A DNA stretch of 64,000 bases from Streptomyces antimycoticus. Lineage in GTDB: Bacteria; Actinomycetota; Actinomycetes; Streptomycetales; Streptomycetaceae. Made by a program: the position numbers and the translations under genes. The DNA is taken from assembly GCF_005405925.1 (NCBI RefSeq), contig NZ_BJHV01000001.1, positions 3,658,001-3,722,000 on the forward strand, in the 5' to 3' direction. Below the pieces are notes generated by a model, which had not been told where the DNA came from, searched no databases, and saw nothing but the letters and a program-made list of their open reading frames with translations. Shown piece by piece: positions 34,438 to 45,350 of this stretch. Each line of letters starts with the position of its first letter. The stretch's first letter is position 1.

Positions 34438-35259
34438 TCAGGAGCGGGACGGGGTGACCAGGCCGGACTCGTAGGCCGCGATCACCAGTTGGGCGCGGTC
34501 GCGGGCGCCCAGCTTGCCCATGATGCGGCTGACATGGGTCTTGGTGGTGAGCGGTGAGAGATTGAGGGTCTGGGCGGCCTCGGCGTTGTTGAGGCCGCGG
34601 GCGACGAGGGCGAGCACCTGGCGCTCGCGCTCGGAGAGCGCGGCCAGTGCGGCGGGGGCCGGGGCGCCGGGCGGCGGGGCGTCCGGGAGCCGCAGGACGC
34701 GGGCGATGAGGCGGGCGGTGGGGCCGGGCGAGAGCAGGGACTCCCCCGCCGCCACCGTCCGTATGGCGTCCAGGAGTTCGGCGGGCCGGGTGTCCTTCAC
34801 CAGGAAGCCGGACGCGCCCGCGCGCAGCGCCTCGACGATGTGCTCGTCGGTGTCGTAGGTCGTCAGGACGAGGACCCTGACACCGGCGAGGTCCTCGTCG
34901 GCGGCGATGCGGCGGGTCGCTTCGATGCCGTCGAGGTCGGGCATCCGGATGTCCATGACCACGAGGTCGGCGCGGGCGGTGCGGGCCAGTTCGACGGCCT
35001 CGCGGCCGGTGCCCGCCTGCCCGACCACGTCCATGTCGCGGGCCGAGGAGACCAGCATGGCGAAGGCGGAACGGACCAGCCTCTGGTCGTCGGCGAGCAG
35101 CACTCTGATCGGCGCGGCGGTGCCGGACGCCGGATCCACGAGGGCAGTACCTGACGCCGGACCCGTTGCGGCGGTCCCGGAGGCGGGGTCCACGGGGGCA
35201 GTACCTGACGCCGGGTCCACTGGGCTGGTCCCCGGTGCCGGGTCCGGTGCGGTCGTCAT
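34438..35259 (-). CDS. LuxR-type (NarL) response regulator with repeat N-terminus
   Basis: 273 residues. Receiver domain about residues 50-165 (IRVLLADDQRLVRSAFAMLV, phospho-acceptor Asp in LVVMDIRMPDLDG, Thr in VLVLTTYDTDEH, Lys in SGFLVKDTRPAEL); LuxR helix-turn-helix at the C-terminus (LSERERQVLALVARGLNNAE, NLSPLTTKTHVSRIMGKLGA). The first 48 residues are an unusual extension made of five 9-residue repeats around DPASGTA (27-bp DNA repeat, 35110-35245), not part of the family. The ATG overlaps the kinase stop by four bases when the kinase frameshift is repaired; an internal start at the receiver domain is possible. Confidence 0.92.
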   Translation of the reverse strand: MTTAPDPAPGTSPVDPASGTAPVDPASGTAATGPASGTALVDPASGTAAPIRVLLADDQRLVRSAFAMLVSSARDMDVVGQAGTGREAVELARTARADLVVMDIRMPDLDGIEATRRIAADEDLAGVRVLVLTTYDTDEHIVEALRAGASGFLVKDTRPAELLDAIRTVAAGESLLSPGPTARLIARVLRLPDAPPPGAPAPAALAALSERERQVLALVARGLNNAEAAQTLNLSPLTTKTHVSRIMGKLGARDRAQLVIAAYESGLVTPSRS

Positions 35260-36661
35260 GCGGTGGCCTCCCTGGGCGCTGCGACGGTCTGTCCGGTGCC
35301 CGTACGGCCGCCGGGCGCGCCGCCCGGCCCCACGGCAGCGCGGCCCTGATCGCGAAGCCTGGGCCGTCCTCGCGCGGTCCGGCGGTCAGGCTGCCTGCGA
35401 CGCTGCGGGCCCGCTCGCGCATGCCGACGATGCCATAGCCCGGTTCGGCGGGCGCGGTAAGGGGCTCACCGTCGCCGTGGGGGCCGTCGTCCACGGCGGC
35501 GACACACAGCTCCCCCTCGTCCCGTACGAGCGTGATCCGCACCCGTGTGCCGGGTGCGTGGCGGACGGCGTTGGTCAGGGCCTCCTGCACGATCCGGTAC
35601 GCGGCCGCGCCCACGGCCGGCGACAGTTCGGCCGCCTCCACGCCGACCGTAAGGTCCACGCGTACGCCCGCCGCCTCCGCCGCCGCGGCCAGGTCGGAGA
35701 GCCCGGCGAGCCCCGGCAGCGGGCCGATGTCCTCCTCGTCCACGTCACCGGCCTCGCCGTCCGCGCCCCCGCGGAGCACCTGGAGGGTGGCCCGCAGCTC
35801 CGCGCGGGCGTCCCGGCAGGTGTCGGCCATCGCGTCGAGCGCCTTGGCCATCGCCTCGCGGTCCAGCCGCTCGGGATCGGCGATCAGGACATGGGCCGCG
35901 ACGGAGGTCTGGACGCCGATGAGGGTGATGCTGTGCGCGAGCAGATCGTGCAGATCGCGCGCGATGCGCAACCGTTCCTCGGCGACCCGCCGGGCCGCCT
36001 CCTCCTCGCGGGTCCGCTCGGCACGATCGGCCCGCTCCAGGATCGCGGCGATGTACTTACGGTGGATACGGACCGCCTCGCCGATCACCACGACCGACAG
36101 CACCCAGCCGGAGCTGCGCAGCATGTTGGCGCCGGCCTGCACATTGCTCCCCAGGGTCATCATCGTCACCATGCCCGCGAGCAGGATGCCGACCGTAAGG
36201 AAGGACCGCAGCGGCGGGCCGGTCACGGCGAGGGTGTAGACGGCGAGGAGCCCTGCCGGGACGACCGCGATATGGACGTTGTCCATGGCGTGGTAGGGCC
36301 CGACCATGAGCACCACGGCCGCGGTGACCACCATCGGGCTATGCCGCCGCCCCACGAGCGCCACGGCGCTGACGGTGAGCAGCGCCCAGCCGAACGCGTC
36401 GGGGCGATGGCCGTTCCGGTCGAGGTTGAGCAGGGCCAGTGTGATCTGCAGGACCAGCACCGCACCGGCGACCCCGGCGTCCACCCGCCGCCGCCTGCGG
36501 GCGTCGTCCCGGGTCTCCGCGGGGCGGGGGCCGCTGTGCAGGGCGCGCAGCACGGAGGCGAGCGCGCGGTGGGCGGTGAAATGCGCCGTGGAGCGCGCGG
36601 CGGGGTGCGCCGGTGGGGTGGTCGCGGAGTGGGTCGCGGAAGGTGCGGGCACGGGCTCCAT
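35256..36661 (-). CDS. NarL-type sensor histidine kinase (one-base frameshift)
   Basis: 468 residues after repair. Several membrane segments (about residues 55-190) and a short cytoplasmic linker precede the HisKA_3 dimer helix with the phospho-acceptor in ARDLHDLLAHSITLIGVQTS, then the HATPase region (YRIVQEALTNAVRHAPGT, AAVDDGPHGDGEPL, GYGIVGMRERA). Membrane-bound partner of the response regulator. As given, the frame misses its stop because of the CCCC at 35328-35331; a fifth C yields ALPWGPGGAPGGRTGTGQTV-AAPREATA and a TGA overlapping the regulator ATG, the expected end. ATG 36661 is the best visible start but has only a weak ribosome binding site. Confidence 0.9.
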
Positions 36662-36690
36662 CCTCGGGGATCCGCCTCGGGCCGATCCAT

Positions 36691-36750
36691 AGGGCGGCAC
36701 GAAAGGGGCGGTACGAAGGGGCGATGCGAGGGCGGTACGAAGGGGGTTCC
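36691..36750. repeat. Short direct repeats between MMPL and kinase genes
   Basis: The unit GGGCGGTACGAAGGGG occurs twice with a diverged third copy (GGGCGGCACGAAAGGGG) in the 134-base gap between the MMPL stop (36796) and the kinase start (36661). No coding content. It could be a regulatory spacer; no more can be said. Confidence 0.6.
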
Positions 36751-36795
36751 GGACCGGCCGTCCCCTGTGCGGCCGGTCCGGGCTCAGGGGCGGCC

Positions 36796-39029
36796 TCAGC
36801 CGCCCCGTACGGCCGGTTCGGGACGGGCCTCGGGGCCGGAGGGCCCGCCCTGGCCTCCCGACGCCGAGGAGGCCGACGACGGCGATGAGACCGACGAGGC
36901 GGGTGTACGGCGGAAGAGGGCACCCGGCCACCACACCCATCGCTTCAGCAGCAGGCTCGCCGAGGTCACCAGATACGTCCGTACGAGGAAGGTGTCGAGC
37001 AGCACGCCGACCGCCACCACGAACCCCATCTCGACCAGCATCACCATCGGCAGCGTGGCCAGCACCGCGAAGGTCGCCGCCAGCACCAGACCGGCCGAGG
37101 CGATCACCCCGCCCGTAGTGCGCAGTGCGGTCACGGCCGCGTCCGGGACGTCCGCCCCGCGCAGCGACTCCTCCCGCATCCGGTGCATCAGGAAGATGCC
37201 GTAGTCGACGCCGAGGGCGACCAGGAAGACGAAGGAGAGCAGCGGCAGCCCGGGGTCCACTCCGGCGAAGCCGAAGACCGGGTCGAAGAAGAGCCCGCCG
37301 ACTCCCATCGCGGCGCCCCATACGGCGACCACGGCGACGACCAGGACCAGCGGCGCGACGAGACTGCGCAGCAGGGCCGCGAGGATCAGCAGCACGGCGA
37401 TCAGCACCAGCGGGATGACCAGCATCCGGTCGCGGGCGTTGGTGTCCTTCAGATCGAGCTGCTGGGCGCTGGGCCCGCCGACCACCGCGTCGGCGTCCTC
37501 GACCCGTACGAGACCCGAGCGCAGGGCGTGCAGGGTGGCGGTCTCCCCCGCCGACTGCGGGGCGCCCCGGGGGAAGACGTCGATCTCCGTCCAGCCGCCG
37601 CCGCTGCGTCCGCGGTCCGCCCGCGCGACCCCCTCCGTGTCGCGCGCCCGCCGCAGCACCTCGTCCGCCCCCGTGGTGCGCGTCATCACGCTGATGGGCT
37701 GGCTGCTGCTGTCCGGATAGGCGTGGGCGAGGGTCTGGGCCGCGGCCACCGACTCGGGCTTGTCGGTGAAGGTGTCGTCCTGTTTGAGGTCGCCGGGCAG
37801 ATTGAGCACGCCGATGGCCAGGGCGCCCAGCAGCGCGGCGCCGGCGAGCAGGACGGCTCCGGGCCGGTGGCGGGCCGAGGCACCCATGGCCTCGAAGAAC
37901 CCGCGCCGGGTCGCCCGCGGCTCACTGCCGTAGGTCGGGATCAGCGGCCAGAACACCCGCCGTCCCAGCAGCACCAGCACCGCGGGCAGCAGCGTCATCA
38001 TGGTCGCCAGCGCGCAGACGACCCCGACCGCGCCGACCGGGCCCAGTCCGCTGCTGCTGTTGAGGTCGGCGGCGAGCAGGCACAGCAGCCCGGCGGCGAC
38101 GGTGCCGCTGGAGGCGAGCACGGCCGGACCGCAGCCGCGCAGGGCCTCGCGCATCGCGTCGTACGGGGCGCGGTGGCGGCGGAGCTCCTCGCGGTAGCGG
38201 GAGACGATCAGCAGGGCGTAGTCGGTGCCCGCGCCGAAGACCAGCACCGTCATGATCGAGGAGCTCATGCTGGTGACGACGAGGTCGAAGCCCTGGACGA
38301 GGCCGTAGACGATCGCCATCGCGGCCATGGCGGCGACCCCGACCACCCCCAGCGGAACCAGCCACAGCAGGGGGCTGCGATAGGTGATGATCAGCAGCAG
38401 GGCGACCACCCCGGCAGTGGCGAACATCAGCGTGCCGTCGGTGGAGGCGAAGACCTCCTGCGAGTCGGCACTGAGCGCCCCTGGACCGCCGACCTGGACG
38501 CTCAGGCCCTCAGGGTGTGAGGCGAGCTCGGCGCGGACGTCCTTGACGGCGTCGGCCCGCTCCTTCTCGTCCGTCACGCCGGTGAGCGCCATGGCGTACA
38601 TCAGGGTCGTGCCGTCCTTGGACGGTATGGCGCGCGGCGCCTGCCCCCGACGATGTCGTGGCGCCCCGCCACCTCGGCGACCTTCCCGCCGGCCGCCTTA
38701 CGGTCGGCGTCGGTCAGCCCGCCGTCGCGGTGGTAGACGAGGACGAGGTCGATGGTGTCGCCACCGGGCAGCCGCTCCTGGAGCCGGGCCACCTGGGTGG
38801 AGTCGGCGCCCGCCGGGAGGTAGTCGACGGCCGTGTCCCGCTTGACGCCCTCGAGCTTGCCCGCGAACGGGACGGCGACGAGGAGCAGCAGCACCCAGCC
38901 CGCGATGAGCGCCCAAGGCAGTGAGCGGCGTCGCTTGCCGCCGGGCCCGGAGGGCGGCCCGGCCGCGGAGGGCGGCGCCGCGTCCGATTGATGGGGATCG
39001 CTCGGGATCCCTGACGATGTCGTCTGCAT
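36796..39029 (-). CDS. MMPL/RND-family exporter (one-base frameshift)
   Basis: 744 residues when repaired; MMPL-type transporter with two sets of membrane segments: first helix LPWALIAGWVLLLLVAVPFA, a periplasmic-type loop (AVDYLPAGADSTQVARLQER), a five-helix bundle with GAGTDYALLIVSRYREELRR, a second loop, and the second bundle with ALGVDYGIFLMHRMREE. The two GxxxDY motifs are the family hallmarks. The N-terminal 140 residues are in another frame; a sixth C at 38644-38648 gives VGGQAPRAIPSKDGTTLMYA, joining them. Exports lipid-like or drug substrates in relatives. It precedes the kinase/regulator pair on the same strand, so the two-component system may sense the same stress. Confidence 0.92.
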
Positions 39030-39183
39030 GCCCCCAGGCTTCCGGCGCGGGGGCGCCGATACGTCGCGCCGGCGACGGAGATGGCGGCTACTGCGCCGGG
39101 GGCGGGACGGGGCCGATTACTCCCTGGGGAGTACGGAGGCGAACCGGAATTTCCGTTTCAGGACGCCTGGCCTTGTGGCGGCT

Positions 39184-39855
39184 TCAGAACGCCGCCCGCG
39201 TCGCCGCCAGCAGCCGGGCCGTGTCGTCCGGGCAGATCATCAGGGCCCGGCCGACGGTTTCCAGGACCGCGCGCTCGGCCGGGCGGTACGGCCCGTCGGC
39301 CACGGCGATCCGGGCGCCCTGGAGGAGGATGGCCTCCCGGCCGGTGGGGGCCAGATGCGGGGCCAGCGGCTCCAGGGCCTCATGCAGCTCGATGGCCAGC
39401 GCCGTACCGCACGGGTCCAGGCCGTCGCGCTCGCCGCACGCGCCCGGGAGCCGCCCGGTGTCGGCGGCGAGCGCCTCGATGAGGGCGAGGAGCTGGTCCT
39501 CGCTGCAGTCGGCGAACCCGGCGGCGCGCACCGCGCCGACCGCGACCTGCCGGACCGCCGTCGCCTCGGTGCCGCCCGCGGCGAGGACCGCGAGGGCCAC
39601 GGTGTGCACCGCGTCGCGGAGCATCGCGGAGAAGCGGATGGTCGTGGGGTGGTCGAGCACCTCCGTGCCGTAGCGGCTGCCGCAGGCCGCGCATTCCACG
39701 ATGGGCGCGACCGGTCCGCGCGGCAGCACGGGCAGGCCGAGCACCACGATGCGACGGCGGCCGGTACGGCGGCGGAAGTTGCGGTCACCTCCGCATTCAG
39801 GGCAGAAGAACTCACCATCGCCGACGGTCCGCCACAGAGTGCGCACACCTACCAC
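39184..39855 (-). CDS. TerB-like protein with N-terminal zinc ribbon
   Basis: About 223 residues. An N-terminal zinc ribbon (FFCPECGGDRNFRRRTG ... VECAACGSRYG) is followed by a helical domain resembling TerB tellurite-resistance proteins (LRDAVHTVALAVLAAGGTEA, ADCSEDQLLALIEALAADTG, ILLQGARIAVADGPYRPAER). These proteins occur in envelope-stress and tellurite clusters; function here is unknown. GTG 39855 is the start that fits the family; the frame is open to 39951. No Ter partner genes are nearby. Confidence 0.75.
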   Translation of the reverse strand: MVGVRTLWRTVGDGEFFCPECGGDRNFRRRTGRRRIVVLGLPVLPRGPVAPIVECAACGSRYGTEVLDHPTTIRFSAMLRDAVHTVALAVLAAGGTEATAVRQVAVGAVRAAGFADCSEDQLLALIEALAADTGRLPGACGERDGLDPCGTALAIELHEALEPLAPHLAPTGREAILLQGARIAVADGPYRPAERAVLETVGRALMICPDDTARLLAATRAAF

Positions 39856-40109
39856 ACACAGGTCCCGGTCACGGCGGGCTCGCCGGTGCACCACGTCACA
39901 CCTCCATAACGCTTCGGCCACGTTGCCGCGTTGACGTGATGCTAGCCACATCCATGATGTGACGTCAGTACCCCGAACGGAGACAACAGGCCAAACCCGA
40001 GGCCCCGCCCACCTCGCATGGTGAACGGGGCCCGTGTGGGTGACAAGGTCAACGGGGTGATGAGCCCGTCGGATCCGTCGGTCGAGAGATCATCTACGCG
40101 CCGAAAAAA

Positions 40110-41990
<1,881 letters not shown>

Positions 41991-42033
41991 TCACTGCAAC
42001 GCCGAACTCCGCGGGGAGGGGGTCGGCCTTCGA

Positions 42034-42081
42034 CTACAGGCCCTCGCCGCGGCAGCTAAGAAGAAGCAGCCCGAAACGCAT
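42034..42081 (-). CDS. leuL: leuA leader peptide (attenuator)
   Basis: A 15-codon minus-strand open frame encodes MRFGLLLLSCRGEGL, with four consecutive Leu codons (CTG CTT CTT CTT) at positions 5-8, and ends in TAG 127 bases before leuA. Leucine-rich leaders before leuA are established in actinomycetes. Ribosome stalling at the Leu codons when charged tRNA-Leu is scarce would change the downstream RNA fold and allow leuA transcription. No strong ribosome binding site is visible. The rest of the 335-base gap (41907-42241) holds only the hairpin at 41948-41967. Confidence 0.85.
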   Translation of the reverse strand: MRFGLLLLSCRGEGL

Positions 42082-42241
42082 GATGCGGAGCAGCCTAACC
42101 GAGACACATCCACGCGGCGGAACCCGTATCACCATGCGGACAGAAACATGGTCTGCGGAGGAATACACATCTTCCACTCGATTTCAGCAATCATGACCGC
42201 AAGGCGTGACACGAACATCACGTGGTGCGACATTGCCAGCC

Positions 42242-43351
42242 ATGGACGCCAACGCCAATGCCCCCGCGCGGGCCCGCAGTCACCGCCGTGGCACCTTCTG
42301 CACGATCGTGCCGCCGCATGTCCTCGACAAGCTGTCCCATGCCGAGGACGCCTCGCTGGCCGATCTCGCCCGCCGCACCCTGGAGCACGACGCCCTGCAG
42401 CGCACCCGCCGCCGGATCACCACCGTGCGCGGGGTCCCCGCCGCGCGGGCCGCCGCGCCCTCCGACAAGCCCGAGCGCACCATCTACGACGCCCACCGCA
42501 AGACCTCGCTACCGGGGAAGAAGGTGCGCGGCGAGGGCGACCAGGCGAGCGGGGACGACTCGGTGAACCGCGCCTACGACGGGCTCGGCGCGACCTTCGA
42601 GCTCTTCCTCAAGGCGTACGGCAGGCGCTCGATCGACGACTCCGGCCTGCCGCTGAACGCGAGCGTCCACTACAGCGAGGACTACAACAACGCCTTCTGG
42701 GACGGCGAGCAGATGGTCTTCGGCGACGGGGACGGCGAGGTCTTCCTGGACTTCACCATCCCGGTCGACGTCATGGCCCATGAGCTCACCCACGGCGTCA
42801 CGCAGTACACCGCCAACCTCGAGTACTTCGGCCAGTCCGGGGCGCTCAACGAGTCGATGTCCGACGTCTTCGGCTCACTGGTCAAGCAGCATGTGCTCGG
42901 CCACAGCGCCGAGGAGGCCGACTGGCTGATCGGCGCGGGGCTGCTGACGGACCGGGTCACCGGGGTGGCCCTGCGCTCGATGAAGGCCCCTGGCACCGCG
43001 TACGACGACGATGTGCTGGGCAAGGACCCGCAGCCGGGCACGATGGACGACTACGTCCGCACCTCACGCGACAACGGCGGCGTCCACATCAACTCCGGCA
43101 TCCCCAACCACGCCTTCTACCTCGCCGCCACCGCCCTGGGCGGCAACGCCTGGGAGCGCGCCGGGCAGATCTGGTTCGACGTGCTGACCGGCGGCGATCT
43201 GGCCTCCGACGCGGAGTTCGCCGACTTCGCCCACCTTACGGTCGCCGCGGCGCACGCCCGCTACGGCGAGGGCGAGGAGCAGACGGCGGTGCAGGAGGCG
43301 TGGGCCGGGGTGGGCATCACCGATCTGCGGGCCCGCGTGGGCGCGCGGTAG
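42242..43351 (+). CDS. M4-family metalloprotease (protealysin-like) without signal peptide
   Basis: 369 residues. Zinc site HELTH in DVMAHELTHGVTQYTANLEY, third ligand Glu in SGALNESMSDVFGSL, catalytic-type His in DNGGVHINSGIPNHAFYLAA. The short N-terminus (RGTFCTIVPPHVLDKL ... RTLEHDALQRTRR) resembles the protealysin-type propeptide, not a secretion signal; none is visible. ATG 42242 is chosen from context; the frame is open to 42206. A small gene 27 bases downstream matches emfourin, the protein inhibitor of protealysin-like proteases. Confidence 0.93.
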   Translation: MDANANAPARARSHRRGTFCTIVPPHVLDKLSHAEDASLADLARRTLEHDALQRTRRRITTVRGVPAARAAAPSDKPERTIYDAHRKTSLPGKKVRGEGDQASGDDSVNRAYDGLGATFELFLKAYGRRSIDDSGLPLNASVHYSEDYNNAFWDGEQMVFGDGDGEVFLDFTIPVDVMAHELTHGVTQYTANLEYFGQSGALNESMSDVFGSLVKQHVLGHSAEEADWLIGAGLLTDRVTGVALRSMKAPGTAYDDDVLGKDPQPGTMDDYVRTSRDNGGVHINSGIPNHAFYLAATALGGNAWERAGQIWFDVLTGGDLASDAEFADFAHLTVAAAHARYGEGEEQTAVQEAWAGVGITDLRARVGAR

Positions 43352-43378
43352 AGCACGCCATCGGGTAGTGATGGAGCC

Positions 43379-43645
43379 ATGCGCATCTCCGTCACCCGCA
43401 CCGGCGGTTTCGCCGGAATCGAGCGCCGGGCCGAGCTGGACACGACCGGCCGGCCCGACGCCACGCATCTGGACGCCCTGGCCCATCAGGCCGTCGAGAC
43501 CGGCCACATCACGGCCGCCCGCGGCGTCCCCGACGGCTTCCAGTACGAGATCACCGTCGACGGCCGCACCGTCCACGCCGCGGACCCCCATCTGAGCGAC
43601 GCCCAGCGGGAACTGATCCGCACGGTGCTGAAGGAAGGCGCGTAG
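43379..43645 (+). CDS. Emfourin-type protealysin inhibitor
   Basis: 88 residues, begins MRISVTRTGGFAGIERRAEL and continues DTTGRPDATHLDALAHQAVE ... FQYEITVDGRTVHAADPHLS. The RISVTRTGGFAGI opening and the small beta-rich size match the emfourin (M4-protease inhibitor) family, found in bicistronic operons with protealysin-like enzymes. It starts 27 bases after the M4 protease stop on the same strand. It should bind and block the neighbouring enzyme in the cytosol. The assignment rests on recall of the family pattern. Confidence 0.8.
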   Translation: MRISVTRTGGFAGIERRAELDTTGRPDATHLDALAHQAVETGHITAARGVPDGFQYEITVDGRTVHAADPHLSDAQRELIRTVLKEGA

Positions 43646-43659
43646 GGGCGCTCAACGGG

Positions 43660-43720
43660 GGCTCAGAACCCCAGCTTCCGCAGCGGTGTGGGCCCGGCTC
43701 AGAACCCCAGCTTCCGCAGC
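43660..43720. repeat. 25-bp direct repeat duplicating the 3' end of era
   Basis: The same 25 bases (GGCTCAGAACCCCAGC... CGCAGC) occur at 43660-43684 and 43696-43720, 36 bases apart. The second copy is the real end of era (encoding LRKLGF and the stop); the first is an exact duplicate downstream of that stop. It fits a small tandem duplication event. Confidence 0.95.
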
Positions 43721-44664
43721 TGCCTCGGGTCACGCTGCCAGTCCTTGGCCACCTTGACGTGAAGGTCGAGGAAGACCGGCGTGCCCAGCAGTGCCTCGAT
43801 GTGCTTGCGGGACTTGGTGCCGACCTCCTTGAGGCGGCGTCCCTTGGGGCCGATGATGATGCCCTTCTGGCTGGGCCGCTCGATGTAGAGGTTGGCGTGG
43901 ATGTCGAGGAGCGGCCGGTCCGCGGGGCGGTCCTCGCGGGGCAGCATCTCCTCCACGACCACCGCGATGGAGTGCGGCAGTTCGTCCCGTACGCCCTCCA
44001 GCGCGGCCTCCCGGATCAGCTCGGCGACCATGACCTGCTCGGGCTCATCGGTAAGGTCGCCCTCGGGGTAGAGCGCCGGGCCCTCGGGCAGCAGCGGGAC
44101 CAGCAGATCCGCCAGCAGGCCCACCTGCTTGTCGCCCACAGCCGACACCGGGACGATCTCGGCCCATTCGATGCCCAGCTCCGTGCCGAGCCGGTCGATG
44201 GCGATCAATTGCTCGGCGAGCTGCTTGGACTCGACCAGATCGGTCTTGGTGACGATCGCGACCTTGGGGGTCTTCTTGATCCCCGCGAGTTCGGTGGCGA
44301 TATAGCGGTCGCCGGGGCCCAGCTTCTGGTCGGCGGGCAGGCAGAAGCCGATGACGTCGACCTCGGCCCAGGTGGTGCGCACGACATCGTTGAGCCGCTC
44401 GCCGAGCAGGGTCCGCGGCTTGTGCAGACCGGGGGTGTCGACGAGCACCAGCTGGGCCTCGGGGCGGTGCACGATGCCGCGGACGGTGTGGCGGGTGGTC
44501 TGCGGGCGGTTCGAGGTGATCGCGACCTTCGTCCCCACCAGCGCATTGGTCAGGGTCGACTTGCCCGCGTTGGGGCGGCCGACGAAGCAGGCGAAGCCCG
44601 AGCGGTGCGGGGTCTCCCGCTGCTCGGTCGGGGACGGGGAGGTACCGGCAGTCATGGACCCCAT
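43699..44664 (-). CDS. era: GTPase Era
   Basis: Essential GTPase that binds the 3' end of 16S rRNA and helps assemble the 30S subunit. 321 residues: G1 FVGRPNAGKSTLTNAL, G2/G3 region NRPQTTRHTVRG and VLVDTPGLHKPRTLLGERLN, G4 VTKTD, G5-like PVSAVGDKQVG, and the C-terminal KH domain KGIIIGPKGRRLKEVGTKSR. ATG 44664 and ATG 44655 are both plausible starts. Its 3' end is duplicated just downstream. A cytidine deaminase-like gene lies upstream, as in other Streptomyces. Confidence 0.96.
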   Translation of the reverse strand: MGSMTAGTSPSPTEQRETPHRSGFACFVGRPNAGKSTLTNALVGTKVAITSNRPQTTRHTVRGIVHRPEAQLVLVDTPGLHKPRTLLGERLNDVVRTTWAEVDVIGFCLPADQKLGPGDRYIATELAGIKKTPKVAIVTKTDLVESKQLAEQLIAIDRLGTELGIEWAEIVPVSAVGDKQVGLLADLLVPLLPEGPALYPEGDLTDEPEQVMVAELIREAALEGVRDELPHSIAVVVEEMLPREDRPADRPLLDIHANLYIERPSQKGIIIGPKGRRLKEVGTKSRKHIEALLGTPVFLDLHVKVAKDWQRDPRQLRKLGF

Positions 44665-44806
44665 TCTCCCCGATGCCCCGGCCCGCTCGGACCAGTCGTC
44701 CCGGGCCTCTTACGGCCGGCGGTCCCGGCCCCGCACGGCACGTGGCCCCGCGCCCCGTACAACCAGCCGTCCCGGCCCCGTACGACCGCCGTGGCCAGTG
44801 GGTCGG

Positions 44807-45157
44807 TCAGGCCGGCAGCGTGGCCCGCAGGGTGCCGTCGAGGCCCGCCAGCAGCACCGGCGTCCCGGCCCCGCCGAGGTCCCGGACGGCCGCGCGGTCC
44901 TCGTCCGACGCGCTCTCCGCCTCGGTCACCACGGCCGCGGCCTCCAGGGACGTGGCACCGCTCGCCACCGCCATGGCGACGGCGGTCCGCAGGGCGCTCA
45001 GCTTCAGCGAGTCGAGGGCCACGGTCCCGGCGACATACGTACGCCCCGTCTCATCGCGGACAGCGGCGCCCTCCGCCACGGAGTTACGGGCCCGCACGGA
45101 GCGGGCCAGCGTGATGATCTTGCGGTCTTCGGGGTCCAGCTGCGCTGCTTCGCTCAT
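44807..45157 (-). CDS. Degenerate cytidine deaminase-like protein
   Basis: 116 residues with the fold pattern of cytidine deaminase (EDRKIITLARSVRARNSVAE, AAVRDETGRTYVAGTVALDS, KLSALRTAVAMAVASGATSL). The active-site HAE/CAE and PCxxC zinc motifs are absent, so catalysis is unlikely. Genes of this type sit next to era in many actinobacteria, often labelled cytidine deaminase. ATG 45157. Confidence 0.78.
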   Translation of the reverse strand: MSEAAQLDPEDRKIITLARSVRARNSVAEGAAVRDETGRTYVAGTVALDSLKLSALRTAVAMAVASGATSLEAAAVVTEAESASDEDRAAVRDLGGAGTPVLLAGLDGTLRATLPA

Positions 45158-45350
45158 GCGGATGAGCATATGCGGGGCGTTGACCGGCGGCGACGCCGGT
45201 GGGGGGACGGGGAGCCGGTCCCGGCCCGCCTCCGGGCACACGGCGGCCCGCGCCGGGCCACTGTGCGGCGGCCCGGCGCGGGCTACTTGCGCGGTGTGCT
45301 GTGTGCTGTGCGGGTGTGCGGGTGTGCTCAGGGCCTTACGGTCAAGGCCC

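Noticed and set aside
33173..37321. Minus-strand open frame of 1382 codons
   Set aside because: It combines the real kinase frame with antisense of the response regulator and of the GH18-like gene; high GC makes long spurious frames.
44807..45157. Active cytidine deaminase
   Set aside because: The HAE/CAE and PCxxC zinc motifs are absent, so only the fold resemblance is reported.
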